DNA of 64,000 nucleotides from an uncultured Eubacteriales bacterium (GTDB taxonomy: Bacteria > Bacillota > Clostridia > Oscillospirales > Acutalibacteraceae), in contig CAKSEH010000001.1 in NCBI GenBank assembly GCA_934446475.1, forward strand, positions 1 through 64,000. Direction: 5' to 3'. Below the pieces are notes generated by a model that was not told the DNA's origin, did not search any database, and saw only the letters and a list, made by a program, of their open reading frames with translations. This document shows, piece after piece, positions 15,497 through 24,800 of the stretch. Position 1 is the first letter of the stretch, and each line of letters begins with the position of its first letter. The translations under genes were made by a program, and so were the position numbers.

Positions 15497-15970
15497 TTAC
15501 ACTTTTTCTATCAAACACACGCAGTGAGAGGCTATTCCGAGCATATTCCCCGTAAATCCGAGACCCTCTTCGGTTGTTGCTTTAATATTCACACAGTCTT
15601 TCTCAATACCGGCTGCGCAGGATATAATATCACGCATTTTCTCGGTATAAGGTGAAAGTTTCGGAGCCTGAGCTATCACCGTCACATCAATATTGACCGC
15701 CTTATACCCTTTTTCTTTTAAAAGCAGCACAGTCTTTTCGAGTAAAATAACGGATGATATATCTTTATAGCAATCTTGAGTATCCGGAAAATGTTTTCCT
15801 ATATCTCCGAGTGCAGCCGCCCCGAGCAGAGCATCACAGACAGCGTGAATGAGAACATCAGCATCCGAGTGACCTAAAAGGCCTTTTTCATACGGGATTT
15901 CAACGCCGCCCAAAAAAAGTTTTCTGTTTTCACAAAAACGGTGTACATCATAACCGTGACCTATTCTCAT
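15497..15970 (-). CDS. ispF: 2-C-methyl-D-erythritol 2,4-cyclodiphosphate synthase
   Basis: 157-residue MEP-pathway enzyme that cyclises CDP-ME 2-phosphate, releasing CMP, for isoprenoid synthesis in the cytoplasm. The zinc ligands Asp8 and His10 (GYDVH) and His42 (LIHAV) are present, as are GHSDADV and TEEGLGFTG. Normal length. Its ATG overlaps the ispD stop by 4 bases, so the two are translated together. Confidence 0.97.
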   Translation of the reverse strand: MRIGHGYDVHRFCENRKLFLGGVEIPYEKGLLGHSDADVLIHAVCDALLGAAALGDIGKHFPDTQDCYKDISSVILLEKTVLLLKEKGYKAVNIDVTVIAQAPKLSPYTEKMRDIISCAAGIEKDCVNIKATTEEGLGFTGNMLGIASHCVCLIEKV

Positions 15971-16704
15971 TCTTCCCTCTCCCTATAGATATAAAATTCC
16001 GCAAGAGAAACATCTTCGGCGGTTGTTATTTTAAGGTTTTTAACACTTCCCTGTGTTATTGCAACACTATACCCGGCGTTTTCCATAAGAGAAGCGTCGT
16101 CAGTAAAATCCGCAGCGTTACTTTTAAGAGAAGCCTCTTTATACTTGGCAACATCAACGCCCTGCGGCGTTTGGGCAAGGCGAACCGAAGAACGGTCCAC
16201 TGTTTTTAAAACAGTTTGTCCGTTATTTGTAAGCTTTACGGTATCGTTAACACCCACCGTGCATACTGCGGCATCAAAATTTTCGAGGGCGTTAACCACA
16301 TCTTTGATAATTTTGCCGTCAACCAAGGGGCGTGCACCATCGTGTATAAGTACCTTTTTATCGCAGATATCAAGCTTTTCTATTCCTGCCATAACCGATT
16401 CGTGTCGGTTTTTACCGCCTATAACTATATCGGATACCTTTTCTATTCCGTATTTATCGCAGAGCATTTGAACACTGAGCAGACTTTCTGCTCTTGTTAC
16501 AACTATTATTTTTGATATAAAATCACAGTTTTCAAAGGCAATAAGGGTTCTTGCCAGAACCGGCATTCCGAGAATATCAAGGAACTGCTTATCCTGCCCC
16601 TTCATTCTTGTTGAAGAACCGGCAGCGACTATAACAGCCGGTATGTTTTTTTTATTCGTCTGCTCCACAGTTTCAAAACTTAAAGCAAATTCCGTTACCG
16701 GCAT
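15967..16704 (-). CDS. ispD: 2-C-methyl-D-erythritol 4-phosphate cytidylyltransferase
   Basis: 245-residue MEP-pathway enzyme that joins CTP and MEP to CDP-ME. The nucleotide-binding start [13 protein letters not shown] and KQFLDILG, the catalytic IHDGARPLV and the late AQTPQGV are all intact. The N-terminal 20 residues before IPAVIVAAG are extra compared with the family, so a shorter start is possible, but the given start overlaps the PAP2 gene by only 10 bases, which fits an operon. Compare the divergent paralogue at 42391 that has lost the HDxxRP motif. Confidence 0.95.
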   Translation of the reverse strand: MPVTEFALSFETVEQTNKKNIPAVIVAAGSSTRMKGQDKQFLDILGMPVLARTLIAFENCDFISKIIVVTRAESLLSVQMLCDKYGIEKVSDIVIGGKNRHESVMAGIEKLDICDKKVLIHDGARPLVDGKIIKDVVNALENFDAAVCTVGVNDTVKLTNNGQTVLKTVDRSSVRLAQTPQGVDVAKYKEASLKSNAADFTDDASLMENAGYSVAITQGSVKNLKITTAEDVSLAEFYIYREREE

Positions 16705-17321
16705 TTTTTATCAACTCCCTGTTTTTTATCGATAAATGAAAGCATTAAAGAGGACACAACAATTCCGATAACCGTTCCCGCAGACAGTCCGGCTGTAACA
16801 TCGGTTAAATAATGAACATTGAAATAAACCCTTGATATTCCTATAAAAAGAGGCAAAATCCAGATAATACACACAGCTGCCTTTTCTTTTTTGCTTTTGC
16901 AAAACCTTAAAAGACAGACTATAAGAGCCGTATAAAGCGCAGCACTGTTCATTGCGTGACCGCTCGGAAAGCTGTAACCGCTGACAGAAAGAAGGCGATG
17001 TTCGGGCCTTATTCTGCAAACCAAATTCTTTATTCCAGTGTTCAAAAGCCACGAAGAAACGGTCGTAACCGCAACAGGCATACCTACTCTGAGCCTTGAC
17101 GGCAAAAGCAGCAGCAAAGCAACTACACCTATGACTGTATATACCTGCCCTATTTCGGTGAATGCACGCATAATAATATTTCCTGCCGAATCGGGATTCA
17201 GAAATTTTGATACGGAAATCTCAATATCCGATATAGCTCCCGTAACAGCCAAAACCGCCGACACTGTAAATATCAAACTCATTACCGAAATAATGGCAGC
17301 CAAAATAACTTTCTTTTTCAT
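16695..17321 (-). CDS. PAP2-family membrane phosphatase
   Basis: 208-residue membrane phosphatase with about six hydrophobic segments. The three acid phosphatase motifs are complete: KNLVCRIRP (98-106), PSGH (119-122) and SRVYFNVHYLTD (163-174). Such enzymes dephosphorylate lipid phosphates, including undecaprenyl pyrophosphate or phosphatidic acid; being first in an operon with ispD-ispF makes an isoprenoid phosphate a fair guess, but this is inference. Confidence 0.9.
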   Translation of the reverse strand: MKKKVILAAIISVMSLIFTVSAVLAVTGAISDIEISVSKFLNPDSAGNIIMRAFTEIGQVYTVIGVVALLLLLPSRLRVGMPVAVTTVSSWLLNTGIKNLVCRIRPEHRLLSVSGYSFPSGHAMNSAALYTALIVCLLRFCKSKKEKAAVCIIWILPLFIGISRVYFNVHYLTDVTAGLSAGTVIGIVVSSLMLSFIDKKQGVDKKCR

Positions 17322-17356
17322 TTTACCACGCTTCTCACATCCGAGCAGAAAATAAA

Positions 17357-17391
17357 AGCCGCACTCTACCTTGAATTTGCAGAGTGCGGCT
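17357..17391 (-). terminator. terminator of the efp-CD1247 operon
   Basis: An 11-base perfect stem (17357-17367 with 17381-17391) followed on the minus strand by TTTATTTT. Confidence 0.8.
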
Positions 17392-17433
17392 GCGACACGG
17401 CGGCGTTATTACACTGCCGAATGAATTGAAATT

Positions 17434-17871
17434 TTATTCCTCGTCATCCTTTGAATCACAGCAATCATCGCCGCAGCAGCAATCACAGTCGTCATCAAAG
17501 TCAAACTCAAGGTCAGTACCGCAGTTGGGGCACTTTATTCCGCCTTCTTCTATCATATCTTCATCAAGATAAATAGTATCATTGCAGTTGGGGCAGGTGA
17601 TCTCATAAAGATCGTCATCATCGTCACAGCAACAATCACAGTCGTCGTCATCACCGTAAAAATCGTCCTCAATAGCTGCAAGGTCTTCGTCAACGGCGTC
17701 AAGCTGCTCGCTCATATCATCGCAAGCATCTTCAATATCGCATATTTCTTCGGTTATATCGCCTACGAGGTCTATAAGGGCTGAAAGTATTTTGCCCTCC
17801 TTAGTGGTCTCGTCAAGCTCAAGGCCCTCTGCAAGACCTTTAACATAAGCAATTTTTTCACAGATATCCAT
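17434..17871 (-). CDS. CD1247-type acidic zinc-ribbon protein
   Basis: 145-residue, extremely acidic protein. The N-terminal helical part (YVKGLAEGLELDETTKEGK, then paired Asp/Glu helices) matches the CD1247 N-terminal domain of Clostridia. A zinc ribbon follows: CPNC at about 93 and again at about 114. Two extra Cys-rich blocks, CDCCC and CDCCCGDDCCD, sit in runs of aspartate, giving unusual metal-binding potential. It follows efp by 26 bases on the same strand and shares its transcript. Function unknown. Confidence 0.8.
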   Translation of the reverse strand: MDICEKIAYVKGLAEGLELDETTKEGKILSALIDLVGDITEEICDIEDACDDMSEQLDAVDEDLAAIEDDFYGDDDDCDCCCDDDDDLYEITCPNCNDTIYLDEDMIEEGGIKCPNCGTDLEFDFDDDCDCCCGDDCCDSKDDEE

Positions 17872-17897
17872 TTTGTTTCCTCCTGTATTTTTAAAAC

Positions 17898-18455
17898 TTA
17901 TGCACGCTCCATATATTCACCTGTACGGGTGTCTATACGGATAACATCTCCTTCATTTATGAAAAGGGGAACTCTTATTTCGCAGCCTGTTTCAAGTGTT
18001 GCCGGCTTTGTTGCGTTAGTAGCGGTATCGCCCTTAAATCCGGGTTCGGTTGCAGTTACGGCAAGCTCAACAAATGTGGGGGGTTCAACTCCGAAAACCT
18101 TACCCTTATAAGAAAGCACCTTGCATACCATATTTTCCTTAACAAACTTGAAGTTATCGCCGAGTTCCGAAGAATTTATAGGCTCAAGCTCATAGGTTTC
18201 CTGATCCATAAAGTAGTAAAGGTCGCCGTCGTTATATGAATACTCCATATCCTTACGCTCAACATAAGCTGTGGGGAATTTCGCAGTGGGATTGTAGGAT
18301 TTTTCAACAACAGAGCCTGTTATAACATTTTTGGTTTTGGTTCTTACAAAAGCAGCTCCCTTGCCGGGCTTAACATGCTGGAATTCGACTACCTGTAAAA
18401 CCTGTCCGTCTTCCTCAAATGTTACGCCATTTCTGAAATCTCCGGCACTAATCAT
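17898..18455 (-). CDS. efp: elongation factor P
   Basis: 185-residue translation factor that relieves ribosome stalling at proline runs. It has the three expected beta domains: KOW-like (1-65), central OB (70-125) and C-terminal OB, ending TGEYMERA. The tip lysine to which modifications attach lies in KPGKGAAF. Normal length, AGG-type ribosome binding site, and a consensus promoter at 18498-18526. Co-transcribed with the CD1247-type gene. Confidence 0.97.
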   Translation of the reverse strand: MISAGDFRNGVTFEEDGQVLQVVEFQHVKPGKGAAFVRTKTKNVITGSVVEKSYNPTAKFPTAYVERKDMEYSYNDGDLYYFMDQETYELEPINSSELGDNFKFVKENMVCKVLSYKGKVFGVEPPTFVELAVTATEPGFKGDTATNATKPATLETGCEIRVPLFINEGDVIRIDTRTGEYMERA

Positions 18456-18497
18456 ATTATTTTTCCTCCATAAGCAAAATTATACATTATACAATTA

Positions 18498-18526
18498 AGT
18501 ATACGGCTTTTTATGCGTTTTGTCAA
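18498..18526 (-). promoter_or_regulatory. sigma-A promoter of efp
   Basis: On the minus strand TTGACA (18521-18526) and TATACT (18498-18503) are 17 bases apart. Confidence 0.8.
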
Positions 18527-18613
18527 GTATTTACTGTTTGCTTTTTATCCAAATCAATGTTTTCAAATAAATACCAATATCAGATAATCGTTCACCCTAT
18601 TTACCCGGCTTTT

Positions 18614-19372
18614 TTAATATTCCGAATTATAATTTTCCTGCACAAGATAATCGATTATTATTCGTGAGATCAAGTGAAGCGGAAGATTTGACATCATATT
18701 ATATTCTTTAAGCACGCTCTGGCTTTCCTGTCTGGCGCCTAAATACACATCGGAGTAATCCTTAAGCTTAGTATTTTCAATGCAAGAGCAGGTTATTACC
18801 TTTGAATTATTTTTCTTGGCGTTTTTTGCAGCCATACACAACTCCGGTGTACTGTTTTTTACCGTAAAAATAATAATAAGATCCGTTTTTTTAAATAATT
18901 TGTAAGAACTATTAAGTATAACCGAATCTGAAAGTAACGATGCGTTAAAGCCCAACAAAGTAAGCTGAAATTCAAAATATCTCGCTATCAACGCAGTGTT
19001 ACCGCGTGCAATAATAAATATTTTCTTAGAGGTCTCTATTTCTCTTATGATTTTCTGAATATCCGATATTACAAACGAATTTATCGTTTCTGCACATTCA
19101 ACCGCAAGGTTTTCTGTTATAGTGCTTATTTTGTCACGATTATGTGCCATACTGTTTTGACTTGCAGCAGAATATTTAAGCTCGGATATACCTTTATATC
19201 CGCATTTTTTTATCAGACGAGATACTGTTGCGGTTGATACATAGTTTTCTCTTGCTATTTCTGTTATAGAATATTTCCAGATATTGTGCGAATGACGGTT
19301 TATCCACTTAATTATACCTTTCTCTGCAGCAGAAAAATCATTGAACTCTTTATCGTTTAGCTGTATTTGCAT
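18614..19372 (-). CDS. RpiR/MurR-family sugar-phosphate regulator
   Basis: 252-residue regulator with an N-terminal RpiR-type HTH (ITEIARENYVSTATVSRLIKK, about 36-56) and a C-terminal SIS domain that senses phosphosugars (IFIIARGNTALIARYF onward). The ATG at 19372 has GGAAGT upstream; the extra 32 residues of the longer frame are unlike the family. It is divergent from an epimerase and a dehydrogenase, with a dyad in the shared region, so it likely controls both. Confidence 0.88.
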   Translation of the reverse strand: MQIQLNDKEFNDFSAAEKGIIKWINRHSHNIWKYSITEIARENYVSTATVSRLIKKCGYKGISELKYSAASQNSMAHNRDKISTITENLAVECAETINSFVISDIQKIIREIETSKKIFIIARGNTALIARYFEFQLTLLGFNASLLSDSVILNSSYKLFKKTDLIIIFTVKNSTPELCMAAKNAKKNNSKVITCSCIENTKLKDYSDVYLGARQESQSVLKEYNMMSNLPLHLISRIIIDYLVQENYNSEY

Positions 19373-19403
19373 TTTAACACTTCCTTTCCTGTAAATATTA
19401 TCA

Positions 19404-19425
19404 CATTTACGAAAAAATGTAAATG
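19404..19425. promoter_or_regulatory. candidate RpiR operator
   Basis: CATTTAC-N8-GTAAATG is a perfect 7-base dyad 32 bases upstream of the regulator gene, in the intergenic region shared with the divergent epimerase gene. Confidence 0.55.
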
Positions 19426-19517
19426 ATTTTCGCATTTTTAGGGCAATAAAGGCCAAAATAGTAAACATTTTTCATAAAATTCGTGTTATTATCGGAAATG
19501 TTAGGATGTGATTTAAA

Positions 19518-20207
19518 ATGAGTGAGGGAATGATTTCGCCGTCTGTAATGTGTATGTCGGAATGGGGAGACTGCAAGTCAAGGTTTGAAATATTCGAAAA
19601 AAGCGGTATTGAAATGCTGCACGCCGATGTTATGGACGGAATTTTTGTTTCAAACCTTATGCTCGGAACAGAGAGCATTAAAAATATTCGAAAAGTGTCA
19701 AAAATACCGCTTGATATTCATTTGATGATTGAAAAACCGGAAGATAAGCTTGGGTGGTTTGACATTAAACCCGGTGAATATGTATCGATCCATGCCGAAT
19801 CAACCAAACATCTTCAGGCAGCATTAGCAAAAATAAAAGCATACGGTGCTCACCCGATGGTTGCGCTTAATCCCGCAACACCGATTATTATACTTGAGGA
19901 TGTAATAAATGATGCCGACGGCATTTTATTAATGACGGTAAACCCAGGATTTGCGGGACAGAAGTTAATTGAGCAAACCTTGACTAAAATCAAAAGACTG
20001 CGTGATTGGCTTAAAAGTATCGGGAAAGAAGATGTTTTAATTGAAGTCGATGGAAATGTAAGTTATGAAAATGCCGTTAAGATGCGAAAAATGGGTGCAG
20101 ACATTTTTGTATGCGGAACCTCAAGTATACTCGGAAATAATGACGACTTGGAAGAAAATATCATCAAATTCAGAAAACTTATAGATTTTGATTACAGGGA
20201 GATTTAA
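19518..20207 (+). CDS. ribulose-phosphate 3-epimerase family protein
   Basis: 229-residue TIM-barrel epimerase acting on a ketose phosphate. The metal and catalytic residues are in place: LHADVMDG, DIHLMI, TVNPGFAGQ and IEVDGN. Because it is paired with a sugar-phosphate-type dehydrogenase and an RpiR regulator rather than with pentose-phosphate genes, it may be a specialised epimerase (allulose- or tagatose-phosphate type) rather than the housekeeping Rpe. It begins after an AGGATGTG site and ends 3 bases before the dehydrogenase. Confidence 0.88.
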   Translation: MSEGMISPSVMCMSEWGDCKSRFEIFEKSGIEMLHADVMDGIFVSNLMLGTESIKNIRKVSKIPLDIHLMIEKPEDKLGWFDIKPGEYVSIHAESTKHLQAALAKIKAYGAHPMVALNPATPIIILEDVINDADGILLMTVNPGFAGQKLIEQTLTKIKRLRDWLKSIGKEDVLIEVDGNVSYENAVKMRKMGADIFVCGTSSILGNNDDLEENIIKFRKLIDFDYREI

Positions 20208-20210
20208 TAT

Positions 20211-21266
20211 ATGAAAGCTGACAGACTATATTCGGTAGGGAATTTCATTTGCGATGATACGGAGATTCCGCTGCCTCTCGGTAATGAACTTTTGATTAAG
20301 GTTGGGGCATGCGGAATTTGCGGTTCGGATTATCCGAGAGTATTTGATCACGGAAGCAGTAATGGAAAATATCCTCTTACAATAGGCCATGAATTTTCGG
20401 GTGAAATTGTTGCGGTTGGTAAAAAGGCAGATAAAAACTTAATAGGTAAAAAGGGAGCAATATTTCCACTGATTCCGTGTATGAAGTGCGGTCCGTGCAG
20501 CGTTTCAAACTATGCAATGTGCGAAAATTACGATTATCTCGGTTCAAGACGCAACGGCGGAATGGCAGAATACTGTTTAATTCCTTCAAGCTGGAACTTT
20601 ATTGAATCAAACGGCGCTTCAATGCAACTGCTTGCTATGACAGAGCCGGCATGCGTCGCACAACACGCAGTCAGAAAAGGCAATGTGAACCCCGGCCAAA
20701 CGGCAGTGGTTTTCGGAGCGGGACCTATCGGAATAATGGCAGCACGCTGGATAGAGCTTTTTGGTGCAAAACCCATTCTTGTTGATATAAACGAGGATAA
20801 GATTGAATTTGCAAAGCAGCTTGGCTTTGACATTGTTAATTCGAAGAAAGAAAATGTTGCAGAAAAAATCAAAGAATTAAACGGCGGTTACCTTGCAGAT
20901 GTCGCTATTGAAGGCACGGGTGTGGGGTCTGCATTGATCAATTGTGTTGAATGTGTCAGACCGTGCGGTAATATTTCTCTTCTTGGTAATCCTATTGGCG
21001 ATATAATTTTGCCGCTTAAAATTCACAGTATGATAATGCGAAAGGAATTGACATTGTCGGGAGTTTGGAATTCAAGCCGTTGCCTGTATCCTGTGAGTGA
21101 ATGGAAGTATACCGTTGCAATGATGGACGCAGGTAAATTTGTTGCGGAGGATTTAATTACCGATAAATTATCCCTTGAGGAAATTCCGGAATTTATGCTT
21201 CAAATTAAAAACAGAAACAAAACCTGTATTAAAGCTATGTATGTGAGCGAGCATAATAAGAGGTAA
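20211..21266 (+). CDS. zinc alcohol dehydrogenase, polyol-phosphate type
   Basis: 351-residue medium-chain dehydrogenase that probably oxidises a polyol or polyol phosphate with NAD. Catalytic zinc motifs CGICGSD and GHEFSG, structural zinc C-x2-C-x2-C-x7-C (CMKCGPC then C), and the Rossmann start VFGAGPIGIMAA are present. It resembles galactitol-1-phosphate 5-dehydrogenases (GatD). With the epimerase just upstream it would feed a ketose phosphate into central metabolism. No transporter or kinase gene lies nearby, so the substrate must enter by another locus. Confidence 0.88.
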   Translation: MKADRLYSVGNFICDDTEIPLPLGNELLIKVGACGICGSDYPRVFDHGSSNGKYPLTIGHEFSGEIVAVGKKADKNLIGKKGAIFPLIPCMKCGPCSVSNYAMCENYDYLGSRRNGGMAEYCLIPSSWNFIESNGASMQLLAMTEPACVAQHAVRKGNVNPGQTAVVFGAGPIGIMAARWIELFGAKPILVDINEDKIEFAKQLGFDIVNSKKENVAEKIKELNGGYLADVAIEGTGVGSALINCVECVRPCGNISLLGNPIGDIILPLKIHSMIMRKELTLSGVWNSSRCLYPVSEWKYTVAMMDAGKFVAEDLITDKLSLEEIPEFMLQIKNRNKTCIKAMYVSEHNKR

Positions 21267-21680
21267 TCCGCTTATTATAAAGAGACTCTTTTTTCGTCAT
21301 TTAAAATCTTAAATACTTGCAAGCTTTTATCATTTCAAATGGATATACATTTTTAAGGATTTTTTATTGAAAGCCGATTAAAAGAGATCAGCCCTTATTA
21401 AAGTAATTTAAAACCGATTATCATCTTTCAACAAATTTTAACGGTCGCAGCGTGGGTGGTACAGCTTAGGTTTTGAAAAAATCGGCAACTTAATTTTAGA
21501 CAAAATTAAAAGTGTTGAGTTACATACGGTTCTTCTTCAAATTATGTGTAAAGTCCAAAGTACGGTATAAAAAAAGCAAAGAGATGAATGGCGTGAAAGA
21601 CAGAAAACGGCTTGCACGCCATATTTGCATAATAGCAGAAGGAGCAAACAGTAATGAACGGCTGCCGTGGCAGCCGTTCA
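21267..21680. other. non-coding gap between convergent genes
   Basis: This 414-base gap lies between the dehydrogenase and the trkH end. It holds a T-box-like string (21453-21465) without the rest of a T-box, and most of a 24-bp perfect inverted repeat (from 21643). I see no gene or complete RNA element in it. Confidence 0.5.
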
Positions 21681-21692
21681 TTACTGTTTGCT
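21643..21692. repeat. 24-bp perfect inverted repeat over the trkH stop
   Basis: The arms 21643-21666 and 21669-21692 are perfect complements separated by GT. The right arm contains the trkH stop codon and its last codons. The fold would be one of the strongest in the window; a T-tract is absent on both sides, so it may be a processing or stabilising hairpin, or an insertion footprint, as well as a terminator. Confidence 0.8.
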
Positions 21693-23141
21693 TTTTACCC
21701 AAGTTGACGGAGAAAAGGCTATAATAAGCGGGAATATTTCGAGTCTTCCGAGCAGCATAGCTCCCGAAAGGACAAACTTTGAAAGCGCCGAATAATCCGC
21801 AAAGCTCATTGTGGGACCCACTTTTGCTAATCCCGGCCCTATATTGTTAAAGCAGGAAACAACTGCCGTAAAGTTTGTTTCCATACCAAACGGTTCAAAA
21901 CTGATTATTAAAAATCCCATAAGAATAAATATCATATAAGCGGCAAAATAGACGCCCAAACCGTCAAGAGTTTTTTCATCGACATTTCTGCCCTCGAACC
22001 TGACAACACCCACGGATCTCGGGTGAGTAAGCTTTCTTACCTGCCTGCCTATCATTTTAAACAGCAGCACCGCTCTTGAAACCTTAAGCCCGCCGCCGGT
22101 TGAACCCGCACAGGCACCTACAAACATTAAGATAAGAATAATAGCTTTTGAAAGCCCGGGCCATTTATCAAAATCCGCCGTTGCATATCCGGTTGTGGTA
22201 ATAATTGAAGAAACCTGAAAAAATGAATCTCTTATACATTTTGAGAGCCGCTCATACATAGAGGCGGTATTTAAAATTATTATTCCGGTGCTTACCGCAA
22301 CTATCGAAAGGTAATACCACATCTCGCTGCTCTTCAGTGCAGATTTAAACTTTCTTATGAGCATAAGATAATAAATATTGAAATTTATTCCGAAAAGGAG
22401 CATAAATACCGCTATTACCCATTGACAATAAGGACTGTACGAAGCTATTGAATCCGCCTTAATACCGAAACCGCCTGTACCGGCAGTGCCGAAAGAATGA
22501 AGCAGACTGTCAAAGACAGGCATACCGCCGGCTATGAGCATAATTATTTCGACTATGGTCATAACCATATAAATCAGATACAATATTTTTGCCGTATCTT
22601 TCGTTCTCGGGACTATTTTGCCTACTACCGGACCCGGCATTTCCGCTCTTAAAATATGCATCGTTCTGCCCGATACGTTCGGTATAACCGCAACAACGAA
22701 AACGAGAAATCCCATTCCGCCTATCCAGTGCGTAAAGCTGCGCCAAAAAAGCGCTCCGTGACTTAAGGCTTCCACATCTTTGAGTATGGATGAACCGGTT
22801 GTTGTAAATCCGCTGACCGTTTCAAAAAATGCATCCGTATAAGAAGGAATGTCACCGCTCGCAACAAACGGCAAAGCACCGACTGCGGAAACGGCAATCC
22901 AGGCAATGGCGACTATGGTAAAGCCTTCCTTTGCGTATATTATATGGTCCTTTGGGTGAACAAGGATACTTATGAGAGTTCCGAGAGCGAATGCCCCGAC
23001 GCACACTATAAGAAAGGAAACAGCGACACTGTATTCCTTATACACCACGGACGTGACCGCAGGGAGCAGCATAAGAGCCGCTTCTATCTGAAGTATCCAG
23101 CCGATCATTTTAAAAACCATTTTTAAGTTCATTGCTTTCAC
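21681..23141 (-). CDS. trkH: Trk/Ktr potassium channel subunit TrkH
   Basis: 486-residue potassium uptake channel subunit with about ten membrane segments and four pore-loop repeats visible as TTTGSSIL, GTAGTGGFG, ITTTGYATADFD and FNNIGPGLAKVG. It works with the cytoplasmic gating subunit TrkA, whose stop overlaps its start by 4 bases, so both are made from one message. The end of the gene is built into a 24-bp inverted repeat. Confidence 0.95.
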   Translation of the reverse strand: MKAMNLKMVFKMIGWILQIEAALMLLPAVTSVVYKEYSVAVSFLIVCVGAFALGTLISILVHPKDHIIYAKEGFTIVAIAWIAVSAVGALPFVASGDIPSYTDAFFETVSGFTTTGSSILKDVEALSHGALFWRSFTHWIGGMGFLVFVVAVIPNVSGRTMHILRAEMPGPVVGKIVPRTKDTAKILYLIYMVMTIVEIIMLIAGGMPVFDSLLHSFGTAGTGGFGIKADSIASYSPYCQWVIAVFMLLFGINFNIYYLMLIRKFKSALKSSEMWYYLSIVAVSTGIIILNTASMYERLSKCIRDSFFQVSSIITTTGYATADFDKWPGLSKAIILILMFVGACAGSTGGGLKVSRAVLLFKMIGRQVRKLTHPRSVGVVRFEGRNVDEKTLDGLGVYFAAYMIFILMGFLIISFEPFGMETNFTAVVSCFNNIGPGLAKVGPTMSFADYSALSKFVLSGAMLLGRLEIFPLIIAFSPSTWVKSKQ

Positions 23142-24496
23142 TCCATAATCTCAGAAAGGTCATCCATTATACGGTCCTTAGCTATAACTACTACCTTATC
23201 GCCTGCTGCAAAGCAATCGTCGCCCGAAGGAATCATAGCCTTCTTGCCGCTTATTATTCCCGCAATAAGGATATTCGGTTTAAACCTCATTTCTTTCAGC
23301 GGAACTCCGATATACTTAAAGTCCGGCTGAACATTGAATTCAAGAGCTTCAACCTTTCCGTCCATAAGCTTATAAAGTGTTTCTATATTACTGCCCAGCG
23401 AATTTTGAAGGGCTCTTGCATATTTGGATATGACGCCGCTCACCGTCTTTTTGGGGGATACTATACAGTCAAGACCTAACTTTTCCGCCATTGAGGCAAG
23501 CTCGTTACGGTTTACTTTTGTTATAACTTTAGGAACATTCTGAGATGCGGCAAAACAAGAAACGAGAATGTTTTCTTCGTCCATACCGGTAAGAGCAACA
23601 AAAGCATCGGTCGAGCGAATACCCTCTTCAAGGAGAATTTCCTGCTCCGTACCGTCCCCGTTTATCACGGTAGCCTCCGGCAAATCCGCTGCCACTTCAC
23701 TGCAAACAGATGGATCGGAATCTATGATTTTAACCGAGCTTCCGCTCGCTATAAGCATTTTCGCAAGATAATACGCAGTTCTGCTTGCTCCGAGTATCAT
23801 AATGTTTTTAGCCTGCTTGCGCATAATACCGAGCATTTTCAAAAATTTATGGATTTCGGATATGGTTGCCGCAACTCCTATGCGGTCCCCCGATTTCAGG
23901 ACAAAATTACCGTCCGGTATATAAACCTCTTCTCCCCTGTTTACTACGCACACAAGGAAGTTGGCCTTATATTTTTTACGCATATCCACAAGGCTGATAC
24001 CGTCAAGCACCGAGCCTTCGGAAAGCTTAAGTTCGATCATTTCAAAGTTTCTTCTTGAAAATGTTTCGGTATTAACCGCCGCAGGTATTTTTAAAACATT
24101 GAATATTTCCTGTGCGGTCAAAAGTTCCGGGTTTATGCTTATCGAAAGTCCTATCTGCTGACGCATAAATCCTAAATTTTTATCGTTATATTCGGGATTT
24201 CGAACTCTTGCGGCTGTATGAGCGGCACCCATCTTTCTGGCTATTATACAGCTGAGCATATTAAGTTCATCCGAGCCTGTTACAGCTACAAACATCTCAG
24301 CCGACGATATCCCCGCTTCACTGAGCGTATCATAGTTAGCGCCGTTTCCGCAAATACACATAACATCATATATATCTCTTATATTGTCAACCGCAGCTTG
24401 GTCGTTATCAATAGCCACAACATCGTGACCTTCTTTTGCAAGGCTTTCAATAACAGTGGTTCCTATCTTGCCGCAACCTACTACAATTATCTTCAT
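23138..24496 (-). CDS. trkA: potassium channel gating subunit TrkA
   Basis: 452-residue cytoplasmic regulator of potassium uptake with two tandem RCK units. The first NAD-binding fold starts VVGCGKIGTTVIE (4-16); the second starts MILGASRTAYYLAK (about 232-245). Each is followed by a TrkA_C domain. GGAGG precedes the ATG. The transcript starts at a perfect promoter about 320 bases upstream, leaving a long leader filled by an element with inverted ends, which may affect expression. Confidence 0.96.
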   Translation of the reverse strand: MKIIVVGCGKIGTTVIESLAKEGHDVVAIDNDQAAVDNIRDIYDVMCICGNGANYDTLSEAGISSAEMFVAVTGSDELNMLSCIIARKMGAAHTAARVRNPEYNDKNLGFMRQQIGLSISINPELLTAQEIFNVLKIPAAVNTETFSRRNFEMIELKLSEGSVLDGISLVDMRKKYKANFLVCVVNRGEEVYIPDGNFVLKSGDRIGVAATISEIHKFLKMLGIMRKQAKNIMILGASRTAYYLAKMLIASGSSVKIIDSDPSVCSEVAADLPEATVINGDGTEQEILLEEGIRSTDAFVALTGMDEENILVSCFAASQNVPKVITKVNRNELASMAEKLGLDCIVSPKKTVSGVISKYARALQNSLGSNIETLYKLMDGKVEALEFNVQPDFKYIGVPLKEMRFKPNILIAGIISGKKAMIPSGDDCFAAGDKVVVIAKDRIMDDLSEIME

Positions 24497-24523
24497 TAAA
24501 ACCTACCTCCGATAAGCTTTACC

Positions 24524-24800
24524 ATAGACAATACAATCAGAGTACCATACTTCCCATAGCGGAAAATTTGTCCGTTTATATTGTCTCGTCATTTGAAATA
24601 CGGCAGTATTCCTGCATTTCTCGACTTCATAAACGAAAAAATTTTCTCGCTATGGGTCAAAGATTTTGTAAGAAAACGGCGCCGGTTAGCGGTGCGGTGC
24701 GACGCACGAAGAATACCGGCGTATTGTGAGCATAGGGCAACAATGCCGAAACTAATGCCGTTTCTTCAAAAAAGCATTGTACCCTGATTATATTGTCTAT
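24524..24800. mobile_element. MITE-like element with 22-bp inverted ends
   Basis: ATAGACAATACAATCAGAGTAC at the left end is matched at the right end, in inverse, by ATAGACAATATAATCAGGGTAC: 20 of 22 bases identical, and both differences would still pair as G-U in RNA. The outer TA of each end could be a TA target duplication. The element carries no transposase and fills almost the whole trkA leader. Alternatively the ends are the closing stem of a large structured leader RNA. Copies elsewhere in the genome would decide. Confidence 0.6.

Noticed and set aside
17450..17660. Repeated GTCATC/CAGCAATCAC pattern as a possible CRISPR or tandem repeat
   Set aside because: It encodes the Asp/Cys-rich segments of the CD1247-type protein; spacing is irregular and there are no spacers.
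21453..21465. T-box-like string TGGGTGGTACAGC on the plus strand
   Set aside because: The rest of a T-box (stem I, specifier, antiterminator/terminator pair) is not visible, and no aminoacyl-tRNA synthetase or amino-acid gene follows; the match is also imperfect in the ACCGCG half.
24581..24787. 68-residue ORF inside the inverted-end element
   Set aside because: No ribosome binding site, very Arg-rich, and extends into the terminal repeat; more likely repeat-borne sequence than a gene.
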